A DNA stretch of 64,000 nt from Roseivirga sp. UBA6052 (GTDB taxonomy: Bacteria > Bacteroidota > Bacteroidia > Cytophagales > Cyclobacteriaceae), in the NCBI GenBank assembly GCA_002427755.1, contig DIYO01000002.1:94745-158744 (forward strand), given 5' to 3'. Numbering within the stretch: position 1 is the first letter of the stretch; the number at the start of each line of letters is the position of its first letter. The translations under genes were made by a program, and so were the position numbers. The notes below the pieces were generated by a model. The model was given only the letters and a program-made list of their open reading frames with translations. It ran no database searches and was not told where the DNA came from. Below, piece after piece: positions 50,824 through 60,999 of the stretch.

Positions 50824-53259
50824 ATGAAGAGATACTTATGTATACATGGGCACTTCTACCAGCCGCCTAGGGAAAACGCGTGGCTGGAGAAAATTGAAAT
50901 CCAACCGTCTGCTTATCCATATCACGATTGGAACGAGCGCATTACTCGAGAATGCTACTATCCGAATGCATTCTCTAGGGTATTGAACGACAACGGTAAG
51001 ATCATAGACATAGTAAACAACTACTCCAAAATCAGTTTCAATTTTGGGCCTACCCTCCTTTCTTGGATGGAAGCGCATGCACCAATTACCTATCAGGCCA
51101 TTTTAGAGTCAGATATGGAAAGCATGCAGAACTTTGGAGGACACGGTTCTGCCATGGCACAAGTCTATAATCACATGATTATGCCTTTGGCCAATAGAAG
51201 AGATAAAGAAACTCAGATCATTTGGGGAATAGCAGATTTCAAACACAGGTTTAACCGAGATCCGGAAGGCATGTGGTTGGGAGAAGCTGCTGTTGACACC
51301 GAGACATTAGAACTAATGGCCGATCATGGAATCAAGTACACATTACTTGCGCCTAATCAAGCCAGAAGACATAGAAAGATTGGGACCAAATCATGGTCAA
51401 ACGGTATAGATAGTAACAGGCACTATGTATGCAAATTACCTAACGGAAAGAAAATAGCCCTTTTCTTTTACGATGGTGATCGCTCACAGGGTGTAGCCTT
51501 CAAAGGTTTGCTAGAAAATGGTAAGACGTTCGCACACGATCTTATGGAAGGTTACCGCAGCGAGTATGACAATGAATTTATGCATATCGCTACAGATGGT
51601 GAAAGTTATGGACACCACCACGCTAATGGTGATATGGCCCTTGCCTACTGCTTGCGATACATAGAAGAAAACAATCTAACTACGCTTACCAATTATGGCC
51701 AATACTTAGCCCTTCACGAACCTGAATACGAAGTAGAGATACACGAAGACAGTTCTTGGAGTTGTGCTCATGGGGTAGAAAGATGGAGAAGCAACTGTGG
51801 CTGTCACACGGGTGGTGAAGGTCATTGGAATCAGAAATGGAGAGAGCCACTTAGAAAAGCCTTAGATGGTGCACGAGACGACATGTCTGAGATCTTTGAA
51901 GAGAGCTTGTCAAAATTCGTTGAAGATCCATGGGCAGTAAGGAATGACTATATCCAATTGATACTCGACAGGTCCAGAACAAACCTAACAAGGTTTGTAA
52001 AAAACCATTTTGGAACCGATATCACAGAAAGAGAAAGAACCCATGTCATGCGCATGCTAGAAATGCAGCGTAATGCCATGCTCATGTACACTAGCTGTGG
52101 TTGGTTCTTTAACGATGTCTCTGGTCTTGAGACACTACAAATCCTTCAATACGCATGTAGGGCAATACAAATTGCTGAAAGCGAATGCAACAGAAACCTT
52201 GAAATGAAATTCTTGGTGGAACTGCATAAAGCGAAATCTAATAAGCTTGAAGAAGGCAGCGGTAAGGATATCTACATGAGGAATATTAGACCATTCATGC
52301 TGAGTTTAACACAAGTAGGAATGCACTATGCAGTTGCATCGCTATTTGCTGATAACCCGGAGAGTTTAACCGTTCTAAATTATGACTGTAAGAGTATCTT
52401 CTTTGAACGCAAGAGTGCTGGTCTTCAGAAGTTGGCTTACGGAACAACAGAGGTAAACTCTAAGATTACAACATCCAAGAAGCTCTTTAGTTTTGTAGTA
52501 CTCTATATGGGACAACACCACCTTATTGGTGGAACATCCAAAAGGTTAAATACTGAAGAGTTTAAGCCGATTGCAGAACAACTAGACAGGGCTTTCGATC
52601 AAAGTAATCTTACTGAAGTCATTGAGATTATAAAGGAGAACTTCCAGGCACATACCTTCTCATTCTTCGGAATGTTTAAAGATGAGCAGATGAAGCTGAT
52701 CAATCAGTATCTCAAAGAAAATGAAGACTTGGCTTACGATAGCTACAGAAAGATCTATGAGAGAAACTACAACATTCTTAATGTAATGAAGGTGGCTAAC
52801 CTTCAGATTCCACCAACGCTAAAGCAAAATATCGATGATGTAATTAACATCGAATTCCAAGAGCTTGTGAGCAATGGCAGCTTGAATGTCTTAAGAATGG
52901 AAGAACTTGTTAAGGAAACCCTTAAATGGGATGTAAAACTTAACAAGGAACTCTTAAATGCTAAAATGAATGATGTTTTGGACAACCACTTGAAGAAATT
53001 CGAGGATGATTTAACCAATCATCAGTACTTGTCTGATATCCTAGAGGCCATTAAACTTTACAAAAAGATTGGCTTGGACCCTCTACTTGTTAACCTGCAG
53101 AACAACCTCTTTGAATTATATAAGACCTTCACCATTAGGGATAGAAAACCAATAGATGGTCAGCATGTAGTTCAGGAAACCTTACTAGAAATTGGTAAGG
53201 AGATAAACATGGACTTAAGCTATGTACAGAATGTTGTTCTAGACGAAGAAGATTCTTAA
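50824..53259 (+). CDS. Glycoside hydrolase family 57 protein (DUF3536)
   Basis: This 811-residue cytosolic protein opens with a GH57-like barrel (RYLCIHGHFYQPPRENAWLE, SFNFGPTLLSWMEAHAP, MHIATDGESYGHHHANGDMA). A long DUF3536-type C-terminal region of helices runs from about residue 350. The Glu and Asp of the GH57 core are consistent with an alpha-glucan enzyme. This gene regularly accompanies glgE-type clusters and starts 6 bases after the glgB stop. The reaction is not proven; alpha-amylase, glucanotransferase or branching activity are all possible. Confidence 0.88.
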   Translation: MKRYLCIHGHFYQPPRENAWLEKIEIQPSAYPYHDWNERITRECYYPNAFSRVLNDNGKIIDIVNNYSKISFNFGPTLLSWMEAHAPITYQAILESDMESMQNFGGHGSAMAQVYNHMIMPLANRRDKETQIIWGIADFKHRFNRDPEGMWLGEAAVDTETLELMADHGIKYTLLAPNQARRHRKIGTKSWSNGIDSNRHYVCKLPNGKKIALFFYDGDRSQGVAFKGLLENGKTFAHDLMEGYRSEYDNEFMHIATDGESYGHHHANGDMALAYCLRYIEENNLTTLTNYGQYLALHEPEYEVEIHEDSSWSCAHGVERWRSNCGCHTGGEGHWNQKWREPLRKALDGARDDMSEIFEESLSKFVEDPWAVRNDYIQLILDRSRTNLTRFVKNHFGTDITERERTHVMRMLEMQRNAMLMYTSCGWFFNDVSGLETLQILQYACRAIQIAESECNRNLEMKFLVELHKAKSNKLEEGSGKDIYMRNIRPFMLSLTQVGMHYAVASLFADNPESLTVLNYDCKSIFFERKSAGLQKLAYGTTEVNSKITTSKKLFSFVVLYMGQHHLIGGTSKRLNTEEFKPIAEQLDRAFDQSNLTEVIEIIKENFQAHTFSFFGMFKDEQMKLINQYLKENEDLAYDSYRKIYERNYNILNVMKVANLQIPPTLKQNIDDVINIEFQELVSNGSLNVLRMEELVKETLKWDVKLNKELLNAKMNDVLDNHLKKFEDDLTNHQYLSDILEAIKLYKKIGLDPLLVNLQNNLFELYKTFTIRDRKPIDGQHVVQETLLEIGKEINMDLSYVQNVVLDEEDS

Positions 53260-53273
53260 AACCTTATAAAAGC

Positions 53274-53302
53274 AAAGCGACCACTCAAACGAGTGGCCGC
53301 TT
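53274..53302. terminator. Terminator between the GH57 and CBM48 genes
   Basis: AAGCGACCACTC and GAGTGGCCGCTT form a 12-bp stem with one mismatch and a 4-base loop. It lies between the two convergent stops and is followed by a pyrimidine-rich stretch, so it suits both. Confidence 0.8.
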
Positions 53303-53344
53303 CTTTCTCTCAACGAGAACTCACCTATGGAAAGTCTTTACTGA

Positions 53345-53653
53345 TTATAGTGCTACAACTGAATTGTCTTCGAAAGTCAATTCGTTTGGCACGTATGAGT
53401 CAGCTTCCCAGTCATTTTCCCAAGTCTCACCATCAATTAGATATCTAAACTGATATTCTTTACCAGTTTCTAATTTTACGGTAGCCTTGAAAACACCAGA
53501 TTTCAATTTCTTCATTTCGGTTGCGGCTTCGTCCCAACCATTAAAGTCTCCTACTAGAGTCACTTTCTCAGCTGCAGGAGCTGCTTCTGCAGGCAATTGA
53601 AAAGTTACATTTGCCTCAGGTTTAGTCTTTAAAAATTGCTTTTTAATACTCAT
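53345..53653 (-). CDS. Small CBM48/AMPK1-type glycogen-binding protein
   Basis: This 102-residue cytosolic protein begins MSIKKQFLKTKPEANVTFQL. It is nearly all one early-set beta-sandwich: KVTLVGDFNGWDEAATEMKK, then KATVKLETGKEYQFRYLID and NDWEADSYVPN. These are the conserved glycogen-binding elements of the CBM48 family. The ATG at 53653 is preferred because 32 upstream codons are implausible as protein. It is convergent with the glycogen cluster and has two LacI-like motifs upstream, so it is probably co-regulated. Confidence 0.88.
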   Translation of the reverse strand: MSIKKQFLKTKPEANVTFQLPAEAAPAAEKVTLVGDFNGWDEAATEMKKLKSGVFKATVKLETGKEYQFRYLIDGETWENDWEADSYVPNELTFEDNSVVAL

Positions 53654-53725
53654 GTCTGTGAAATTTCCTGATGTAAAGGTTGAACCATTGTTTACCCTCA
53701 ACAAACTTTTGCAAAAAAAAGTAGT

Positions 53726-53737
53726 GAAACGTTTGCA
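53726..53737. promoter_or_regulatory. LacI-like motif GAAACGTTTGCA
   Basis: AAACGTTT is a perfect 8-bp palindrome with the flanking GC of the LacI consensus. It lies 73 bp upstream of the CBM48 gene start and belongs with the motif at 53784. Confidence 0.4.
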
Positions 53738-53783
53738 GCACAAAAGCACCTCCTATTGACATAGAAAGCACTTTTACACGAAA

Positions 53784-53797
53784 ACAACCGTTTGTTT
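53784..53797. promoter_or_regulatory. LacI-type operator-like motif upstream of CBM48 gene
   Basis: ACAACCGTTTGTTT shares the exact 11-mer ACAACCGTTTG with the site upstream of glgE at 45085. It is about 131 bp upstream of the CBM48 start and also upstream of the divergent GSCFA gene. Confidence 0.5.
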
Positions 53798-53865
53798 TAG
53801 CTTTAATCTTATGCTATCGTTTGCCGTGATTGGTAAGCCTCTTCATGATCAGCCGAGATAAAAAT

Positions 53866-53873
53866 TATCTTTA
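53866..53873 (+). promoter_or_regulatory. Promoter element TATCTTTA before the GSCFA gene
   Basis: This is a one-base variant of TAnnTTTG ending 3 bases before the ATG at 53877. It predicts a leaderless or near-leaderless transcript. Confidence 0.4.
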
Positions 53874-53876
53874 CAT

Positions 53877-54857
53877 ATGTTCCGAACTGAAGTCCATACA
53901 TCTGATAGTCCGATCAAAATTGATTATGATTCACAAATTCTAACACTCGGTTCTTGTTTCGCTACTAACATTGGTGATAAACTGGTTAGTGGTAAGTTTA
54001 GTACTAAAGTAAATCCATTAGGAATTAGCTTTAACCCGCTATCGATTTTCGAATTGATAGAAAGGGCTACTTTGGAAGATTCAGACTTATCAGATTATTA
54101 TTTAAATCGAGACGGCCTTTTCTATAACTACAAACTGCATTCAGATTTTAGATTTGAAACTAAAAATGAGTTTGATAGGACCATTACCAGTTCCTTTAAT
54201 GAATTGCACAAAGTTCTTTCTGATTCTTCACTTATCATACTAACACTAGGAACTGCCTATATCTATGAAAGAAAGGTGGATCAAGAAATTGTATCTAACT
54301 GCCATAAACAGCCTAGCCAAAACTTTAACAAAAGACTTCTTACTGTTGAAGAAATCATTTCAGGATTCTTCGAAATGAAGGAACAGCTTGATAAACTAAA
54401 TTCGAAAACCCAATTTCTATTAACGGTTAGTCCTGTTAGACACACGAAAGATACACTTGAGGGTAATGCCGTTAGTAAATCAATTCTGAGAACAGCATGC
54501 CATTATATCTCAGAGATGGCGAATGAAGTGTTTTATTACCCAGCTTTCGAGATAATGATGGATGATTTAAGAGACTACCGATTCTATGAGGCAGATCTTA
54601 TTCATCCAAACAGTCAAGGGATTGGATACATCTGGAATCATTTTAGAGAATCATTCTTTGATGAGGGTACCGAAATGCTCTATAAGAAATGGTCTAAGCT
54701 ACAACGTGCTCTACTTCATAAACCCTTCAATCCTGATTCTGAATCGCATAAAAAATTCCTACATAAAATTGAGGAAGAACTCAAGGCATTAAGTGAAGTG
54801 CTAGACCTCAAAAATGAAATCAATAGCCTTCAAAAGGTGTTAGTCAAGCATGGATAA
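53877..54857 (+). CDS. GSCFA-domain protein
   Basis: This 326-residue cytosolic protein carries the GSCFA family signature near the start ([16 protein letters not shown]), then [17 protein letters not shown] and [31 protein letters not shown] and [16 protein letters not shown] give the late Asp-x-x-His. The family belongs to the SGNH-hydrolase-like proteins, with Ser in the first motif and His in the last. No substrate is known. It overlaps the YyaL-like gene by 8 bases. Confidence 0.9.
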   Translation: MFRTEVHTSDSPIKIDYDSQILTLGSCFATNIGDKLVSGKFSTKVNPLGISFNPLSIFELIERATLEDSDLSDYYLNRDGLFYNYKLHSDFRFETKNEFDRTITSSFNELHKVLSDSSLIILTLGTAYIYERKVDQEIVSNCHKQPSQNFNKRLLTVEEIISGFFEMKEQLDKLNSKTQFLLTVSPVRHTKDTLEGNAVSKSILRTACHYISEMANEVFYYPAFEIMMDDLRDYRFYEADLIHPNSQGIGYIWNHFRESFFDEGTEMLYKKWSKLQRALLHKPFNPDSESHKKFLHKIEEELKALSEVLDLKNEINSLQKVLVKHG

Positions 54858-56886
54858 TCCAAAACACACAAATCGACTTATTGATGCTTCCTCCCCTTAC
54901 CTTCTGCAACATGCTCATAATCCGGTAAACTGGTTAGAGTGGAATACAGAGGCTCTCGAAAAAGCCGTGTCTGAAGACAAACCTATCATTGTCAGTATTG
55001 GATATTCTGCCTGTCATTGGTGCCATGTAATGGAAAGAGAGAGCTTTGAAAATGAGGATGTGGCAGTGGTTATGAATAAGCACTTTATCTGTATTAAAGT
55101 GGATAGAGAAGAAAGGCCTGATGTGGATGCTGTATATATGGATGCTGTTCATGCCATGGGGCAACAAGGCGGTTGGCCCTTAAATGTGTTCCTTTTACCA
55201 GATCAGCGACCTTTCTATGGCGCTACATACTTCCCTAAAGAGAGATGGACCCAACTTTGCCTTCAAATAGCAGATGTCTATAAAAAGCAAAAACAAGAAC
55301 TGCATCAATCGGCAGAAAGGTTTATGCAAAATATTGGCCGATCAGAGGTTGAAAAGTATGGACTTGTAGATCAAGGCTCACAATTCAGCAAGGATAAACT
55401 ACATGAGATGTTTAAGAAGTTCGAAGAGAACTTTGACTATAATAAGGGCGGGAATAATCGAGCGCCTAAATTCCCAATGCCTGTTACCTATCAATTCTTA
55501 TTGAGAGAAGGTGTCATTAATAAAAATCAAGAAGCGCTAGACCATGTTAAGCACACTCTTGACAACATGGCCTGGGGTGGGCTATACGATCAAATTGGTG
55601 GTGGTTTTACACGCTACTCGACCGACATGGATTGGTTCTTACCTCACTTTGAGAAGATGCTCTATGATAACGGTCAATTAATGAGCCTTTATTCAGAAGC
55701 TTATCAGCATTTTAAAGATCCTTACTATGCAGAAATTGTTTCTCAAACATTTGAATGGCTAGACAGGGAAATGCTAAGTCCCGAAGGAGGTTTCTATTCG
55801 GCTCTAGATGCCGACAGCGAAGGAGAAGAAGGCAAATACTATTTATGGACAATTGAAGAAATCAAAGGACTACTAGGTCCAGATGCTGATATTGTGATTG
55901 ATTATTATAACATCACAGCTGGCAATTGGGAACCAAATAAAAACATTCCATTCAAAACTGAAGGTGATATAGCTTTTGCAGATCGAGTAGGGCTTGAACT
56001 TGATGAATTGAAAGACCTTATCAAAGTTGCTAATCTAAAACTCTTGAATGCCAGAGAAAAGAGAATAAGACCCGGCTTAGATGATAAAATTCTTACAGCA
56101 TGGAATGCTCTGACCATTATTGGTCTGGTAGATGCTTATGCGGCTTTCGGACAAGAAAAATACCTCAACCTCGCCTTAAAAAATGCTGACTTCATCTGGG
56201 AGAACCTGTGGAATAGGAAAGAACTCTTTAGAAACTTCAAAGAAGGAAAGCCTAGCATTCAAGCCTACTTAGAGGATTATGCCATTTTAATCAATGCCTT
56301 CCTAAAACTGTACGAAGTAACGTTTAATGAGGACTGGATTCGCAAAGCAACTTTACTTTCAGATCTGGTTATCGATCAATTTTATGATCAAGAAGAAGAG
56401 CTATTCTTCTTCACCCCTAGTAGTGGCGAAAAACTTATTACCAGAAAGAAAGAAATCTTCGATAATGTAATCCCCTCTTCCAATGCCGTGATGGCTGATG
56501 TGCTAAGAAAGCTATCAATACTCACTGGCAATAAGGAGTATGGATCCATTGCCGATAAAATGCTAAAGCGAATTGATCGAATTGTAACTTTAGCTCCTCA
56601 AGATTTAGCCTATTGGGCTAGGCTTTATGCAGAAAGAACTTATCCAACTGCTGAGATTGTAGCAATCAGCAAGGATATACCTCAATCTATTGCTCAGCTG
56701 GGTCAACACTTTAATCCGAACAGAATCATCGCAGGCAAAGCTGCCGGTACTCATAGCAATATTTCTCTATTAAAAGGATGTGAAATGATGAATGAAAAGC
56801 CAACATACTTCCTTTGCTACAATAATGCATGTCAATTACCTGTGAATTCAATCGAAGAACTAGTAGATCACATCTCTAGCAATTAA
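54850..56886 (+). CDS. Thioredoxin-domain protein of the YyaL/DUF255 (SPATA20-like) family
   Basis: This 678-residue protein starts with a thioredoxin-like domain ([18 protein letters not shown]) with [18 protein letters not shown] near residue 57. A six-hairpin glycosidase-like (alpha/alpha toroid) domain follows from about 200 ([20 protein letters not shown] elements, [15 protein letters not shown]). It ends with [15 protein letters not shown]. These proteins are conserved from bacteria to vertebrates, and their biochemical role is unclear. It overlaps GSCFA by 8 bases and is followed by priA after 9. Confidence 0.92.
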   Translation: MDNPKHTNRLIDASSPYLLQHAHNPVNWLEWNTEALEKAVSEDKPIIVSIGYSACHWCHVMERESFENEDVAVVMNKHFICIKVDREERPDVDAVYMDAVHAMGQQGGWPLNVFLLPDQRPFYGATYFPKERWTQLCLQIADVYKKQKQELHQSAERFMQNIGRSEVEKYGLVDQGSQFSKDKLHEMFKKFEENFDYNKGGNNRAPKFPMPVTYQFLLREGVINKNQEALDHVKHTLDNMAWGGLYDQIGGGFTRYSTDMDWFLPHFEKMLYDNGQLMSLYSEAYQHFKDPYYAEIVSQTFEWLDREMLSPEGGFYSALDADSEGEEGKYYLWTIEEIKGLLGPDADIVIDYYNITAGNWEPNKNIPFKTEGDIAFADRVGLELDELKDLIKVANLKLLNAREKRIRPGLDDKILTAWNALTIIGLVDAYAAFGQEKYLNLALKNADFIWENLWNRKELFRNFKEGKPSIQAYLEDYAILINAFLKLYEVTFNEDWIRKATLLSDLVIDQFYDQEEELFFFTPSSGEKLITRKKEIFDNVIPSSNAVMADVLRKLSILTGNKEYGSIADKMLKRIDRIVTLAPQDLAYWARLYAERTYPTAEIVAISKDIPQSIAQLGQHFNPNRIIAGKAAGTHSNISLLKGCEMMNEKPTYFLCYNNACQLPVNSIEELVDHISSN

Positions 56887-56895
56887 CTTGGTCAC

Positions 56896-59406
56896 TTGTC
56901 TCAGTTAGAATTTCATAGTGGTTCGGAAACAGAAGGTGAAGTACATTATGCTGTTGTAGTTTTGCCTATACCTATTCCTCAACTCTACACTTATAGAATC
57001 CCTAAAGAGTTTATGGAAATTGCTCAAACGGGTATACGTGTTATCGTTCAATTTGGCAGGCAAAGAGTTATCACAGGAATAATAGATCGAATTCATAAGA
57101 ACCCACCAAATGTCTACGCAGCCAAACCCTTACTAGACATTCTCGATGCAGACCCGGTGGTAACTCCAGAACAAGTAAAGGCTATGAAGTGGATGGCTTC
57201 TTACTACATGTGCACTTATGGAGAGGTTATCAATGCAGGACTACCGAGTGGTTTAAAACTGAGTTCGGAGTCTAAAATACAACTGCACCCAGAGTACAAT
57301 TGGCATGAATATGATCATCCGCTGGATGATAAAGAAGTGATACTCCTTTCAGCACTTGACGGTAACGACTCTCTTTCCTACCGAGAAGCTGCAGACGTAC
57401 TAGAACTCAAAAGTGCTTATCGATACATCAAGTCTCTAGTCCAAAAAGAATTAGTGATCATTTATGAGGAGGTTAAGGAAAGATACAAACCTAAGGTAGA
57501 AAAGCGGGTAAGGCTCCATGAGACATTTGTTGATCAAGAATCATTAGAGAGTCTATTCACAAGTCTTGAGAAAAAGCCAAAGCAGACTGACATTCTGTTG
57601 AAGTACTTGCAGCAAGTACCTATCTATGATAATCCCGAGAATAATGAGCATGGTGTACTCAAAAACACCTTCTCAGAAGCTGGCTTATCGAACTCTTCTT
57701 TGAATACGCTTATCAAGAATGAAATCTTTGAGCCATTTGAGATCATTGTTTCAAGGTTTGATGGAAGCCAAATTCCAACTCGAGAGATAACTTTATCTGA
57801 AAAGCAAGAAGCGGCCAAGGCTCAAATTCTGTCAGAATTTGAGGATAAACCTACTGTCTTACTTCATGGAATTACAGGAAGTGGTAAGACAGAGGTTTAT
57901 ATCAGTTTAATACAAGCTGAATTGGCCGCAGGACGACAAGTTCTTTATCTACTTCCTGAAATAGCACTCACTGCTCAGATTGTAAACCGACTGCAAGCCG
58001 TATTCGGAGACAAAATGGGTGTATACCATTCTAAGTTCTCCGACAATGAACGTGTTGAGGTTTGGCAAGGACTGCTAACTGGTCGTTTTGACTTTGTTAT
58101 TGGAGTAAGAAGTGCTGTATTTCTGCCCTTCAATAATCTCGGGCTGATCATTGTTGATGAAAGCCATGAGAACTCATACAAACAGTTTGATCCGGCTCCA
58201 AGATATAATGCGCGTGATGTCGCTATCTACATGGGGCATCTTCACAAGGCAAAAACGCTTTTAGGTACAGCAACACCTTCTGTTGAAACCTACACCCATG
58301 CCCTACAAAAGAAGTATGGACTTGTAGAAATGAATGAACGTTTTTACCAAGCCCCTCTCCCACAAATTGAAATTGCGGATCTAAGGGCAGAGAAAAAGAG
58401 AAAAACAGCTCACGGTGAATTTACCTCTGTACTTATTGAAGCCTTAAAGGAGACCATCGAACGAGGAGAACAAGCCATAATTTTTCAGAATAGACGTGGC
58501 TATTCAAACTACATAACCTGCGATGATTGTGGCCACATCTCTGAATGCCCACACTGTGCAGTAAGTCTTACCTATCATCAATACAAGAACCAACTAAACT
58601 GTCATTACTGCGGACATAAAGAGCCGGTCCCTATGGTTTGTCCTGCCTGTGGTAGCACTAAGATTCAAACCATAGGTATTGGCACGGAACGCATAGAAGA
58701 GGAACTCAAGTTGATTCTTCCGGATGCGAGAATACAGCGTATGGACCTTGAGACTACACGTGCTAAATATGCCTATCAGAATATTATTAACGAGTTCGAT
58801 AGAGGAGAAATTGACATCCTGATTGGGACACAAATGGTAAGTAAAGGACTCGACTTTGATCGGGTTAGCCTAGTTGGTGTATTCGATATTGACAGGATGA
58901 TGCACTTCCCTGATTTTCGAGCATTGGAGAGAACTTATCAATTAGTGACCCAAGTCAGTGGTAGAGCTGGTAGAAGAGATACTACTGGGAGAGTAATTAT
59001 TCAAACAAAAGATGCTGAAAACAAATTCTTAGACTTTATCAAAAACCACGATTTCCAAAGTTTCTATCAGTTCGAAATGATAGAAAGAGAGAAGTATCGT
59101 TACCCTCCTTTCACGAGAATGATCAACCTACTTGTCCGGAGCAAGGATAAAAAGATCACTAGAGAAGCAGCCAATCGGCTGAGTGAGCTGCTAAAAAAGG
59201 ATTTGGGTCAATCAAGAGTTCTAGGCCCACAAGAACCTTTGATCAACAAAATCAGAGACAAATATTTAATGGATGTTTTCTTGAAGGTTGAGCGCAAATA
59301 CAATACGGCCGCAGTCAAAGAAATAGTGGACAAGTCCAAACTGAAACTTATTACGAATAAGGAACTTACAGGAGTAGAAATAATCGTTGATGTAGATCCT
59401 TATTGA
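56896..59406 (+). CDS. priA: Primosomal protein N' (replication restart helicase PriA)
   Basis: This 836-residue helicase reloads DnaB at stalled forks. The N-terminal 3'-binding domain (EVHYAVVVLPIPIPQLYTYR) and winged helix precede the motor with Walker A HGITGSGKTEVY near residue 325. The DEAH-type box is IVDESHENSYKQ. Zinc knuckles are CDDCGHISECPHC and CHYCGH...CPACGS. Motif VI is QVSGRAGRRDTTG. The only suitable start is the TTG at 56896. It follows the YyaL-like gene by 9 bases. Confidence 0.95.
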   Translation: MSQLEFHSGSETEGEVHYAVVVLPIPIPQLYTYRIPKEFMEIAQTGIRVIVQFGRQRVITGIIDRIHKNPPNVYAAKPLLDILDADPVVTPEQVKAMKWMASYYMCTYGEVINAGLPSGLKLSSESKIQLHPEYNWHEYDHPLDDKEVILLSALDGNDSLSYREAADVLELKSAYRYIKSLVQKELVIIYEEVKERYKPKVEKRVRLHETFVDQESLESLFTSLEKKPKQTDILLKYLQQVPIYDNPENNEHGVLKNTFSEAGLSNSSLNTLIKNEIFEPFEIIVSRFDGSQIPTREITLSEKQEAAKAQILSEFEDKPTVLLHGITGSGKTEVYISLIQAELAAGRQVLYLLPEIALTAQIVNRLQAVFGDKMGVYHSKFSDNERVEVWQGLLTGRFDFVIGVRSAVFLPFNNLGLIIVDESHENSYKQFDPAPRYNARDVAIYMGHLHKAKTLLGTATPSVETYTHALQKKYGLVEMNERFYQAPLPQIEIADLRAEKKRKTAHGEFTSVLIEALKETIERGEQAIIFQNRRGYSNYITCDDCGHISECPHCAVSLTYHQYKNQLNCHYCGHKEPVPMVCPACGSTKIQTIGIGTERIEEELKLILPDARIQRMDLETTRAKYAYQNIINEFDRGEIDILIGTQMVSKGLDFDRVSLVGVFDIDRMMHFPDFRALERTYQLVTQVSGRAGRRDTTGRVIIQTKDAENKFLDFIKNHDFQSFYQFEMIEREKYRYPPFTRMINLLVRSKDKKITREAANRLSELLKKDLGQSRVLGPQEPLINKIRDKYLMDVFLKVERKYNTAAVKEIVDKSKLKLITNKELTGVEIIVDVDPY

Positions 59407-60809
59407 TCCTTCTCTTCTTCAGAATCAAGACCTTCCTCTGCCGAATCTTTATCTGATTCAGGACTTACCTCCTGAACTGGATCTTCTTTTTTAATCTCTA
59501 ATTCAAGCGAATCACCGGCTTTCATGACATCTGGTTTTTCATGTTTATCAGAATCATCACTCATGCGCTGAACAAAATATGAGAGCCCTTCATTTTCCTT
59601 AGCCGTTTCAAAGCTGTGTTGTGCAACACCAGTTTTATTGAACTTAATTAGCCCCCAAGTCATAATAAAGCTGGTAGCTAAAATGGTGATTAAGATGATG
59701 TCTGAATTAAAGACATCTGAAGTTAGCTCAGCTGGAATTGAGAAGAATAATAAAACGGTAATCAAGCCCCTTGGTGTTATAAAGAACTCAGGAAAAACAG
59801 ACTTCTTTAAGAAGAAGAGCTTGAGCAGAAGATATCTACTCGCATAGAATACCAGTACAATCAACAGGCTGACTAAGAGTATCTCTAAATTCAAAAGAGC
59901 TCTAAGATCAATCGTAGTACCAAATACAACAAAGAAGAAAGTCCTGACTACAAACGCTGATTCTCTCGTAACCAAATGCAAGTCTTTCAAAATGCTTTTA
60001 ATCATTGATTCATCTATGAACTCCTTGAGCCTACCCACAAAGAAAATGTGGCTGTTGTTTATGGCTAAACCGAAAACGAGAATGATCACTAAACTAGATA
60101 AGTGCATTTGCTTACCTATAGCATAAAGCAGTACTAGAACGGCTATGAGCATAAACAGCTTTACATCTCCGACTAAGCGTTGGAACAAAATCACCATGGC
60201 ATAACTGATAGCCACCGAGATTACAATGGTGATGACAATGTTTCCGATTATACTGTATACCACGGCATTAGCACTTTCAGCACCAATGTTCTCAGTTAAG
60301 AAATAGAAGAACATAATCCCTAGAATGTCAGAGAAAGTTGCTTCATAGATCATGAACTCCTTCTTGTCAGGTCTTAAACTGACAACACTAGGTATCACAA
60401 TCGCGCTACTCATGATAGACAAGGGTACCGCATAGACCAAGGAAATAATAGGATCTTCTTGGAAGAATTGATTGATGATAAAAGAGATTGCAAAAGCACA
60501 GACGACAAGAGAAAACAGTGCTACCAAAAACGACTTCCAGATTATGGGCCATTTCTCCCTACTGAGCTCCAGATCGATGGCTGCTTCCAGTACAATCATA
60601 ATCAGCCCTATGATTCCAAGAACCTCTAAAGTGCTGAAAATGAACGCATCCTGATTATAGCCATAAGCATCCATCACCAACTTGATAGCCATACCCAATA
60701 TGATCAGTAAGATCACACTAGGAACATTGGTCCGCTTCGAAATGAAATTGAAAATGTGTGAAAAAATGATCACACAAGACAAGGCGATTACCAAATTGTA
60801 AGCGTTCAT
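59400..60809 (-). CDS. Cation:proton antiporter (CPA family)
   Basis: This 469-residue transporter has about twelve helices in residues 1-390. It includes FISKRTNVPSVILLIILG near the start, and MIVLEAAIDLELSREKW, where E and D are candidate ion-binding residues. VYAVPLSIMSSAIVIPSV and ATFSDILGIMFFYFL follow, the latter resembling the ND/DD-type motif, then GLAINNSHIFFVG. The last ~75 residues form a highly acidic cytosolic tail ending EEGLDSEEEKDQ. It is probably a Na+/H+ or K+/H+ exchanger. It overlaps priA by 7 bases at the convergent stops. Confidence 0.87.
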   Translation of the reverse strand: MNAYNLVIALSCVIIFSHIFNFISKRTNVPSVILLIILGMAIKLVMDAYGYNQDAFIFSTLEVLGIIGLIMIVLEAAIDLELSREKWPIIWKSFLVALFSLVVCAFAISFIINQFFQEDPIISLVYAVPLSIMSSAIVIPSVVSLRPDKKEFMIYEATFSDILGIMFFYFLTENIGAESANAVVYSIIGNIVITIVISVAISYAMVILFQRLVGDVKLFMLIAVLVLLYAIGKQMHLSSLVIILVFGLAINNSHIFFVGRLKEFIDESMIKSILKDLHLVTRESAFVVRTFFFVVFGTTIDLRALLNLEILLVSLLIVLVFYASRYLLLKLFFLKKSVFPEFFITPRGLITVLLFFSIPAELTSDVFNSDIILITILATSFIMTWGLIKFNKTGVAQHSFETAKENEGLSYFVQRMSDDSDKHEKPDVMKAGDSLELEIKKEDPVQEVSPESDKDSAEEGLDSEEEKDQ

Positions 60810-60931
60810 AGGGCTAAGTATACGTAAAAGACACCATAATTGATCTAGCAGAAGATAATTTAGTTACCGGTTTATTGCTATCAGAGTCATTTACATATAC
60901 TTAATCATTTCCTTAAGAATTGAATAAATCG

Positions 60932-60939
60932 TACTTTTG
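60932..60939 (+). promoter_or_regulatory. Bacteroidota -7 promoter element (TACTTTTG) for folE operon
   Basis: This is an exact TAnnTTTG. Transcription would start near 60946, so both the GTG at 60970 and the ATG at 61000 remain possible starts. Confidence 0.65.
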
Positions 60940-60999
60940 CCAAACTTTTTAGCACAGCAGAAGTAGAATGTGCAAAGGGTAATTATTAAGAAAAGAATC

